This document shows, one piece after another, positions 7,279 to 14,275 of a DNA stretch of 36,594 nt. The notes below the pieces were generated by a model. That model was not told the origin of the DNA. It saw nothing but the letters and a program-made list of their open reading frames with translations, and made no database searches. Each line of letters begins with the position of its first letter. The first letter of the stretch is position 1. The stretch lies in NCBI RefSeq assembly GCF_014647875.1, contig NZ_BMQA01000060.1, forward strand, positions 1 to 36,594, written 5' to 3'. Source of the DNA: Streptomyces brasiliensis (GTDB lineage Bacteria; Actinomycetota; Actinomycetes; Streptomycetales; Streptomycetaceae). Both the position numbers and the translations under genes were made by a program.

Positions 7279-8024
7279 ACCCCGACCGGATCACCGACAA
7301 CACACCCGACACAGCCCGGATCACCCGCAGCACCTCGGACGGAAACCCCGACATGACCACCACCGCCAGCACGCTCACGTACGGCCCCCTGCAGTTCCCC
7401 CACCGCGCCGGCCTGACGCTGTGGCAGTTCACGCGCGCCCAGCGCCTCGGACTCATCCCCGGTCCCGATGTGACCGGCGACCGCTGGTCCGCCGCCGTCT
7501 TCGACGACGCCGTCGCCCGCATCAACGCCATCAGGCAGGCCGTCGGCACGATGCCCGACGTCGGCGCCACCCGCGCCGAGGAACGCCTCGCTGAGCGCTT
7601 CGACATTCCTGTGCACCCTGGCACCGCCGCCGAACTCGCCCGCCGCGGCCATCTGCCCGCGGCCGGCGACCACAAAGGCCATCCCCTGTACTGCGGCCTC
7701 ACCCTGGAGAAGTTCAACGACCGCCGCAAGGTCCAACGCGCCTCGGCCGCAGGAACACTCCACATACGCGACGCGGCCGCACAGGTCCTTGGCATCCGCG
7801 CATCCGACTTCGACCACCTGGTCCGCGCCGGATTCCTGACCCACGCGGACACCGCCCGCTCGGGCTGGAACAGGCACGACGTCGTCCTGCTTTACCGCCG
7901 GGCCGATCTGGACCGAGTCGCCCGCAGCCGCCGCATCGACTGGGAAGCCGCCCGCGCAACCCCCAAGGGCCACCGGTCCCCCCTCGCCGCCCTCCCCACC
8001 CAGCAGCAGGCGACCGGGCGATGA
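7275..8024 (+). CDS. Hypothetical protein with DNA-binding-like repeats
   Basis: A 249-residue protein from a GTG that overlaps the preceding stop; an ATG at 7353 would give a shorter form. Three similar segments look like short helix-turn-helix or excisionase-like modules: LTLWQFTRAQRLGLIPGPD, ELARRGHLPAAGDHKGHPLY and AAAQVLGIRASDFDHLVRAG followed by FLTHAD. In each a short helix precedes a Gly-Leu/Phe-Ile/Leu turn typical of MerR/excisionase folds. It overlaps the following gene by 4 bp. The cassette resembles accessory genes of Streptomyces plasmids and integrative elements. Function unknown; DNA binding is inference. Confidence 0.65.
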   Translation: MNPDRITDNTPDTARITRSTSDGNPDMTTTASTLTYGPLQFPHRAGLTLWQFTRAQRLGLIPGPDVTGDRWSAAVFDDAVARINAIRQAVGTMPDVGATRAEERLAERFDIPVHPGTAAELARRGHLPAAGDHKGHPLYCGLTLEKFNDRRKVQRASAAGTLHIRDAAAQVLGIRASDFDHLVRAGFLTHADTARSGWNRHDVVLLYRRADLDRVARSRRIDWEAARATPKGHRSPLAALPTQQQATGR

Positions 8025-8329
8025 CGGCGGCTGAGCCGGGCATCGACTGGTACGCCGAAGTCGCAGCGGACTGGGCCGCGCAGCAGCACGCCGAGGACGA
8101 GAAGGGGCGCATCCCCGAGGGCGGGCTGTTCGTCACCCACTGCGGGCGGTGGGTCGACGGCGCCGGCCTGGCCTGCCCTCAAGTGATCTCACACTCCGGG
8201 CTGTGCGGACCCACACGGACAACGAGGACGGCGGGTGCCGACGCGACTGCCCTGACGGCGAGTGCTACTGCCCGGTCCCCGGCGAATGCCCGATCAACCC
8301 CGCCTGCGGCCAGCCGGCGTACAGGTTGA
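8021..8329 (+). CDS. Small hypothetical protein, 3' end altered
   Basis: It starts ATG ACG GCG overlapping the previous stop (ATGA). The first 50 residues (MTAAEPGIDWYAEVAADWAA, GRIPEGGLFVTHCGRWV) have good codon bias. After about 8180 the bias moves to the +1 frame, which encodes a Cys-rich segment (GGCRRDCPDGECYCPVPGEC) from a possible GTG at 8203 up to about 8320. Either a frameshift has occurred or a second small gene overlaps. Both are cut at about 8320, where the pectate lyase fragment begins on the other strand. Function unknown. Confidence 0.5.
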   Translation: MTAAEPGIDWYAEVAADWAAQQHAEDEKGRIPEGGLFVTHCGRWVDGAGLACPQVISHSGLCGPTRTTRTAGADATALTASATARSPANARSTPPAASRRTG

Positions 8330-8782
8330 TGCCGGACTTGCCGGTGTCCGGGTCGAGGTCTCCCTGCCGGAACCGAACGTTGCGGACGATGATGTTGGAC
8401 GAGTTGGAAAACGACACCTCCCGGCCCATGAAGCCGATGCCGTCGCCAGGGGCGGTCGTGCCGTCGATGGTGATGTTGCTCTTGACGACGACCGCGGAGG
8501 AGAGATTCACGTAGCCCCCGACGTCGAAGACCACGGTCCGGCCCGAGGAACTGACCGCGTCGCGGAAGGAGCCGCTGCCGAGTCGTTGAGGTTGGTGACG
8601 TGGTAGGTCGTTCCGCCCGCGCCGCCGGTCGCGTTGGCGCCGTTACCCACCGGGAAGGCCACCACGGACGCGGAGTCGGCCGTGAACGTCAGTGCGGACG
8701 ACACGATCGTGGCGAGAGCCAGGCCGGTCAGAAGTACCCGGCCCCGCCACGGAGAACGAGCATGTTCATGCTGTCGCATCAT
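8319..8782 (-). pseudogene. Pectate lyase (PL1-type) pseudogene, frameshifted and 3'-truncated
   Basis: It begins with a signal peptide (MMRQHEHARSPWRGRVLLTG...) and the pectate lyase N-terminal block GANATGGAGGTTYHVTNLND. A one-base deletion near 8578 then shifts the frame. The continuation FRDAVSSSGRTVVFDVGGY, SNITIDGTTAPGDGIGFMG and NIIVRNVRFRQGDLDPDTGK is in the next frame. Homology ends at GINLY (8319-8321), where a forward unrelated gene begins, so roughly the last two thirds with the catalytic Arg and calcium ligands is missing. It lies 24 bp downstream of the GH28 gene, at the end of the pectinase cluster. Its original role would have been extracellular pectate cleavage. Confidence 0.82.
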
Positions 8783-8806
8783 GCTTCCAGTGAGTGAGGG
8801 TCTCGC

Positions 8807-10207
8807 TTACTGTTCGACGCCGTTGATGACGACGTGGTCGAGTTCGAGGTCAGTGACGTTGACTGCGGTGTTCGCCTTGCTGAGCGGCCCGTCGATGGTG
8901 ACGTCGCTGAGCCGCACCGTGCCGACCGGGTCGTCGGCGTAGCCCTGGATGTCCCAACCCTGGGAGGCGGAGGCGACCGACCAGTGGCTCAGGTTGATGT
9001 CGGTCACGGTCGGGGGGTAGGTGCCGGTGTCGCCCTCGCCGTAGTTGAAGTCGATGAGCAGGAGCGGTCCGCCGATCGCCTGGACGTTGACGCGGTAGAC
9101 GTGGCTGTTCTCGAGGAACCCGCCGCGCACCGAGTTGGTCTTGAGTCGATGGCCGGCTCGCAGTCCGGTCGAGGACATGGTCAGGTCGCGACCGTAGACG
9201 TTGCGGATGCCGCCGGTCATCTCGCTGCCCAGGGTGATACCGCCGTGCCCGTTGGCGAACGTGGAGTTCTGGACGACGAGGTTCTGGCAGGGGACGTTGA
9301 CCCGCCGGCCATCGGTGTTGCGCCCCGCTTTGACGGCGATGCAGTCGTCGCCGGTGTTGAACGAGACGCCCTCGATGAGCACCCCGTCGCACGATTCCGG
9401 GTCGCAGCCATCGGTGTTGGGACCGGTGGATTCCACGGTGACGTTGCGGATCGTCACGTCCTGGCAGAGCGTGGGGTGCAGGTTCCAGAACGGCGAGTTC
9501 CTGAGGGTGACGCCTTCAACCAGCACGCGCTCGCACCGGTAGGGCTCGACGAAGCAGGGCCGGAGGTGGTAATTTGCGCCGTCCCGCTCTGGAACAGGGA
9601 TCCCTGCGTTGGCGGTCGCCTCCAGGGCGGAGAAGTCGCTGCCGCCGGGCTTGCCCCACGTGTACCAGTTGTCCGTGGACGCCTGACCGTCCAGCACACC
9701 GTTTCCGGTGAGGGCGATGTCGTGCTGACCGTAGGCATAGATCAGCGGCGAGTAGTTCATCAACTCGATCCCCTGCCAACGGCTGTACACCGTGGGCAGG
9801 TACGCCGCCGGATCGGTGTGGAAGAGCAGCGTGGCGCCCTCGACCAGGTGCAGTTCGACGCGGGACAGCAGGTGGATCGGGCCGGTGGCCCAGGTACCGC
9901 TGGGCACCACCACTCGTCCTCCGCCCCTGCGGTGTGCGGACTGGATGGCGTTGGCCAGCGCCTGCGTGGTGTCGGTCGTTCCGTCCGGAACCGCCCCGAA
10001 ATCGGTGATGCGGATTTCCCGTTGCGGGATACGGGGGCGGTGGATCGCCGCGATGATCCTGTCGGCGGCAACGTCCGCGGCTCGGTCGGCGTCCTGCTGC
10101 GACTGCGCGAAGGCGCTGCTCGGCAAGAGCGAGGGAACGACCGCGGCGCTGCCCAGGGCGATGGCGGAGCGCAGCAGTTGTCTACGGTTCGGTGAGGAGT
10201 GGGTCAT
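8807..10207 (-). CDS. Secreted GH28 polygalacturonase (probably exo-acting)
   Basis: 466 residues. The Tat signal has the motif NRRQLLRS and a hydrophobic core ending at AFAQ (residue 35). The GH28 beta-helix follows from ITDFGAVPDG. Catalytic motifs are complete: NTD 264-266 with Asp269, GDDC with Asp287/Asp288, GHGG with His321, and RLK 354-356. The block NYSPLIYAYGQHDIALTGNG is typical of bacterial exo-polygalacturonases. The ATG at 10205-10207 is chosen because GAGAGG lies five bases upstream; the frame extends 15 codons further without a ribosome site. It hydrolyses alpha-1,4-galacturonan outside the cell, releasing galacturonate for the operon upstream. It lies 41 bp downstream of the GH105 gene, probably co-transcribed. 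Confidence 0.88.
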   Translation of the reverse strand: MTHSSPNRRQLLRSAIALGSAAVVPSLLPSSAFAQSQQDADRAADVAADRIIAAIHRPRIPQREIRITDFGAVPDGTTDTTQALANAIQSAHRRGGGRVVVPSGTWATGPIHLLSRVELHLVEGATLLFHTDPAAYLPTVYSRWQGIELMNYSPLIYAYGQHDIALTGNGVLDGQASTDNWYTWGKPGGSDFSALEATANAGIPVPERDGANYHLRPCFVEPYRCERVLVEGVTLRNSPFWNLHPTLCQDVTIRNVTVESTGPNTDGCDPESCDGVLIEGVSFNTGDDCIAVKAGRNTDGRRVNVPCQNLVVQNSTFANGHGGITLGSEMTGGIRNVYGRDLTMSSTGLRAGHRLKTNSVRGGFLENSHVYRVNVQAIGGPLLLIDFNYGEGDTGTYPPTVTDINLSHWSVASASQGWDIQGYADDPVGTVRLSDVTIDGPLSKANTAVNVTDLELDHVVINGVEQ

Positions 10208-10248
10208 GCGGACCTCTCGAATCAGATGGCGTGGTGATTCGGGCTGCG

Positions 10249-11853
10249 TCAACGCAGGGTAAACTCACCCGTGTTGCCGTGTGCGAGCAACTCGTTCGTG
10301 ATCAGGAACGAGCCGAGTCCTCGCTGGTCGTTCGCGGCCCGGGAGCGGGCGAAGTAGTAGAGCAGGTCACCGACGCTGGTACTGGTGACGATGTCGGTGA
10401 GGTCGGTCAGCCCGGTCGGGCCGAGCGCGATCCGCTCGAGCACTCCGCGGTATCCGGCCAGCACTCTTGGCTCTTCCCGGTGGCTGAGGGCGCCGCGTTG
10501 GATGGCCCGGGCCAGCGTCCAGGTGTACATGGACGTGGCTGACGTCTCGGTCCAGTTCCTGCTGTCCGCGCCCTTGTCGACGACCTGGTACCAGCAGCCG
10601 GTTGCCGAGTCCTGGTAACGGAGCCAGGCCTGCATGAGGTTGCCGAGGATCGCCTCGACTCCGGGGCGTCCGGGGTGGTCGTCGGGCAGGTACTCCAGCG
10701 CGACGGTGGCCGCCATGCCGTACCAGCCCATGGCACGCGCCCACTTCTCCGGCGCACGGTGGGTCACCGGGTCGGCCCACGGCTGTGCGCCGGATTCGTC
10801 GTACGCGTGCATGAGTAGCCCCGAGGCGTCCTGCAGATGGGTGCCGTAGACGTTCAACTGGTGGGCGACCTCGTCGTCGGCGTAATCGACCTCGCCGTAA
10901 GCGTGTCCGTAGCGGATGAGGAACGGCAGCAGCATGTACGTGCCGTCGCCCCACAACTGCCACTGGCGGGTGGTGTAGTGCCAGAAGCCCCCGTCGCTGG
11001 TGCGGGGATAGGTTCTCAGCCGGTCGCGGATCTGTTGCGCCGCGGTCCGGTAGCGGTTGTCGCCGGTCTCGCTGTGCAGGATCAGCAGGATGTTGCCTGC
11101 CTGCATGGAGTCCAGGCTGTCGAAGGGGTCGCCGATGTGGCCGGACGCGTCGACGAAGCGATCGGCCCATGTCCGGATGTACTCCAGATACCGCGGGTCG
11201 CGCAGGCGCTGGTAGACCAGGTACTGGCCGTACAGGTACAGACCGGTGCCGTAGCCCCAGCCGCCGAGTGTTGCCGGGGTGGATCGGCGCATGGTCGATT
11301 CGACCAGGGCCTGGGACCAGTCCTGGGCGGCGCGCGGCCACTCCCCCAGGGCGACCCAGTCGAGCAACGGTCCACCGGCATCCGTCACGGTGGCGGCGCG
11401 CAGCCGATGCGGACCGGTGTCGGGAAACCGGACGTAGGTGGTGACCGAGTGCCAGTCGGCCCCTCCCCCGGTGGGAGCGAACTCCACCGGTTCCCTGCAC
11501 GGAACACCGTCGACGGAGAGCTCCAGCCGAAGGGCGGCAGCCGCCGTGACGTCCGCGAGCGAGTAGCGGAAGCTGACCGGCACCGTTCCGGGCCGCGGCG
11601 CCTCGACCGTCCACTCGACCCAGGAGCCGCTTCGGGCCGGGAAGGCCACGTACCCCGTGCCCGAGTATCCGGACGAGGCGGTGGCGAGGGAAGCGCCGGA
11701 CAGGGTTCCCGTTTCGGCCTCGTACACCCGCACGCCGTTGCCGGACGCATCGTCTGCCCGTGCGGGCGTGGGCAGGCCGGCGAGCAGCGGAATCGCTGCT
11801 CCTGCGCCGAGAAGCGCCCTTCGTGACGGACGACCCATTGCGTTGTCGGTCAT
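10249..11853 (-). CDS. Secreted GH105/GH88-type unsaturated uronyl hydrolase with N-terminal CBM-like domain
   Basis: 534 residues. The Tat signal (SRRALLGAGAAIPLLAG, cleavage near PARA) is followed by a beta-sandwich resembling CBM35 (VYEAETGTLSGAS through GGPLLDWVALGEWP, residues 40-170). The (alpha/alpha)6 barrel then includes the GDGTYMLLPFLIRYG block with the presumed catalytic Asp (family YteR/YesR), RAPEKWARAMGWYGMA and DSRNWTETSATSMYTWTLA. Members remove the unsaturated galacturonyl residue left by pectate or rhamnogalacturonan lyases. The start has GGGAGG six bases upstream. Export of a GH105-type enzyme with a binding domain differs from the mostly cytosolic Bacillus enzymes. Co-directional with the GH28 gene downstream and the GH78 gene upstream. 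Confidence 0.85.
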   Translation of the reverse strand: MTDNAMGRPSRRALLGAGAAIPLLAGLPTPARADDASGNGVRVYEAETGTLSGASLATASSGYSGTGYVAFPARSGSWVEWTVEAPRPGTVPVSFRYSLADVTAAAALRLELSVDGVPCREPVEFAPTGGGADWHSVTTYVRFPDTGPHRLRAATVTDAGGPLLDWVALGEWPRAAQDWSQALVESTMRRSTPATLGGWGYGTGLYLYGQYLVYQRLRDPRYLEYIRTWADRFVDASGHIGDPFDSLDSMQAGNILLILHSETGDNRYRTAAQQIRDRLRTYPRTSDGGFWHYTTRQWQLWGDGTYMLLPFLIRYGHAYGEVDYADDEVAHQLNVYGTHLQDASGLLMHAYDESGAQPWADPVTHRAPEKWARAMGWYGMAATVALEYLPDDHPGRPGVEAILGNLMQAWLRYQDSATGCWYQVVDKGADSRNWTETSATSMYTWTLARAIQRGALSHREEPRVLAGYRGVLERIALGPTGLTDLTDIVTSTSVGDLLYYFARSRAANDQRGLGSFLITNELLAHGNTGEFTLR

Positions 11854-11944
11854 CGTTGACCTCCCGAGTCTCGGATGGCACTCATCTGGTGGTAGCCGCC
11901 CCCGCGCGACGAGGGCGCAGGTCAGTGGGCCGAAGCCGGGATGC

Positions 11945-13921
11945 TCACGTCCCCGTCACGTCCACGGCAAGGATGTTGACGGTGGTGCGCACGGTGGTGG
12001 CGGTGTCGTAGCCGTAGCGGTTCGGCCAGTCGATGATGCCGTTCACGTAGGCACCGGAACCGCCGGCAAACTTGGTGACCAGTCCGGTGGCGGGGTCGAT
12101 GTAGCGGCGCACGTAGTCGGCGACGTTGAGGGACACCTGATAGGTGTCGGCGACCAGCGAGCGGTCACCGGAGTTGAGGTAGTAGTCCCAGACCCAACCC
12201 GGGTACATCTCGGTGTAGTCCGGGATGTCGCGCTTCCCGTCGCCGTTGGGGTAGACGGCGTTGAGCCGGCCGTCGGGCCAGTAGCGCTTCTGCGACTCGG
12301 CGAACTCCCTGATCGCCTTCGCGGTCTGGCTCCGGTCCCCCGAGCCGGCCATCAGCGCGCGGGAGATGTCCACGGAGTCGCCGAGGAACTGGCCCTTCTC
12401 CCGGGTGGGGGTGTCCAGGAACTGCTCCTGGGTGTCGTACAGCGCCGAACGCTGCAGCAGGTCGTCGACCTGGTTCAGCGTCGGGTCGGAGCTGGTGAAG
12501 GTAGCCGCCCTACTCGGGTCCTCGGCGACGTGCTGGACCTCCGCGGCGATCGACGAGGCGTCCAGCGGTTCGCCGGCACCGGAGATCTGCAGGTACCGGA
12601 ACCCTTCGTAGGTGTACGCCTGGAAGACCTGCGCACCGTCGTGCTCGATGTAGGAGTACGACAGGTTGGTGCTCTGGTTGTCGTGGTTGGACGAGGAGAC
12701 GCTGCCGTCGGGCTTCAGCACGTACCCGGCCTGCAGGGACACGGTGCGCCCGGACTGGCCCTGGGCGAACGAGATCTGGGGCATGGCGGGGATGATCCGG
12801 CCGAAGTCGGCCACAGCCGAGCCGTCGGCGAGCGTGGTGACCTTCACCGGATGCACGGTCTGGTAGCTGAGGCGGGTCTGCTGGGCCTGGAGGTGGGTGA
12901 ACACACCGCTGGGATGGACGCCGACGACCGACGGCGCCTGCCAGGAGGAGGCGTCGAATCCCGGCAGCGTCCAGCCCTCCTGCGCCTGCGCGAGGCGGCC
13001 GTCAACGGACTCCCGGTAGTCGCGGCCGTCGCTGTTGCGGTAGGACTGCGTCAGCCACGGGCCGCGGGTGACCTGCCAGGTGCCGTCGGACAGGACGACC
13101 TCCTGCGAGCCGTCGGCGTGGTCGATCACCAGCCGTGCCAGCATGCCGGGCTCGTCGGACGGGCGTCCCTGGCCGGGACCGTACCAGTGGTAGAGCACCC
13201 CGATGGCGTTCGCACCGCCGGCCTTCACGTCCTGGGTGACGTCGGTGGCCTGGTAGTAGCCCTCGTCGGTGTAGGTGTACGCCGGTCCCCGGTCGACCAG
13301 CTTGCCGTTGATGTACGCCTGGTACTGCTGGTACGCCGACAGGTAGAGCCGGGCGCGCACCACCTGGCTGGCGCCCGTGGTGAACTCCTTGCGGGCCAGG
13401 GTGTAGTCGTCCTTCTCGCCAGTGGTCCGGCGGATCCAGCTCGCCTTCCACTCGGAGTCGGTGATGCCGGTGTCGAACGACGCCAGTGCCGCCCACTTCG
13501 AGGCAGCTCCGGCACGGTCCCAGGTGCGCACGGTCCAGGTGTAGCTGCTGCCGTCTGCCAGAGCAGGGCCCCCGTACGGGACGTACGCCTCGTCGGCGGA
13601 GGTGACCTTGCCGCTGTCCCAGACCTGCTGAGCCGCTCCGGACGCGGTGGCGGCACGGCTCACCACGATCTCGTAGGCGGACTGCGACTCCCCCGGGTCG
13701 ACGTCGAGCGGCTGCCAGCCGAACTGCGGGGCGCCCTCGACCTCGAGCGGCCGCGACTGGTCACCCACCGTCAGGTGATCCGGAGCGAGCGGCGCGTGAT
13801 TGGGCGCCGCGGCCACGGCCACGCCGGGGGCGGCAGCCGAGAGGGCCGTCAGGATCGCGGTGGTGAGCAGGATGCCCTTGCTGCGTGAACGGGCAACGGC
13901 TCTTCTCTGGGAGGTTGACAT
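11945..13921 (-). pseudogene. GH78 alpha-L-rhamnosidase, C-terminally truncated
   Basis: The frame encodes 658 residues; GH78 enzymes are usually about 900-1100. Present are a signal peptide (to about residue 38), the N-terminal Fn3-like and beta-sandwich domains (KASWIRRT, ARLYLSAYQQYQAYINGK, EGYYQATDVT) and the first half of the (alpha/alpha)6 barrel. The acidic triad in FLDTPTREKGQFLGDSVDI has the same spacing as Asp567/Glu572/Asp579 of Bacillus RhaB. The protein ends with DWPNRYGYDTATTVRTTVNI and then LAVDVTGT and a stop. The second half of the barrel, including the position of the general base (RhaB Glu841), and the C-terminal beta domain are absent. Only 91 bp separate the stop from the next gene and hold no leftover homology, so the loss is a deletion. 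GAGGAG lies 11 bases before the ATG. Probably inactive. Confidence 0.82.
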
Positions 13922-14227
13922 GGTGTGGTGAGCTCCTCGGTGGCAGCTTGTGGTGCGGGGCGCAGGGTGCGGAAACCCGGTCGTCGCGTCGAGGCAGTGC
14001 GCAGAGGAGGTGCCGGCGGCGACCCGGGCCTGCGAAGGTGCGTGGAACCCGAGCGGTCACCTCGGGCAGATTTCCAAGCTGATTGAATCGACTCAGACGA
14101 TGGGGAACTTAATCCTGACTCCACCAGTACGCAAGAGATCGCACGCGATTGGCTGCCCACGTTGGGAGCGTCAGCCGCTCGGGGGCCGCACAAGATCCAG
14201 GAATTGAAACGTTCAATCCGAAGGCAG
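13922..14227. promoter_or_regulatory. Upstream region of the GH78 gene with two operator-like sites
   Basis: No gene is seen here. Two sites related to the operator-like sequence found elsewhere in the locus are visible: ATTGAAACGTTCAAT at 14203-14217 (6-bp perfect arms around ACG) and ATTGAATCGACTCA at 14082-14095. The second shares CGATTCAAT, on the minus strand, with the sites at 16740 and 25450. A promoter for the GH78 gene probably lies between them and the ATG, but no -10/-35 pair is obvious. Confidence 0.5.
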
Positions 14228-14262
14228 AGCGGGGCCGCCGCGGGCGATCCGCGGCAGCCCCG
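14228..14262 (-). terminator. Stem-loop terminator after the large GH28 gene
   Basis: A 14-bp GC-rich stem (14228-14241 pairing with 14249-14262, one G-T pair) with a 7-nt loop lies 13 bp after the stop codon. There is no U-tract, as is common in streptomycetes. Confidence 0.6.
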
Positions 14263-14275
14263 CTTCAGGATGGCC

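Noticed and set aside
8834..10195. A long forward frame opposite the GH28 gene
   Set aside because: Val/Gly/Asp-rich antisense shadow. The minus-strand GH28 has clear motifs and signal peptide.
11657..13888. A 743-codon forward frame opposite the GH78 gene
   Set aside because: Repetitive Val/Gly/Arg composition typical of the complementary frame in high-GC DNA; no domain.
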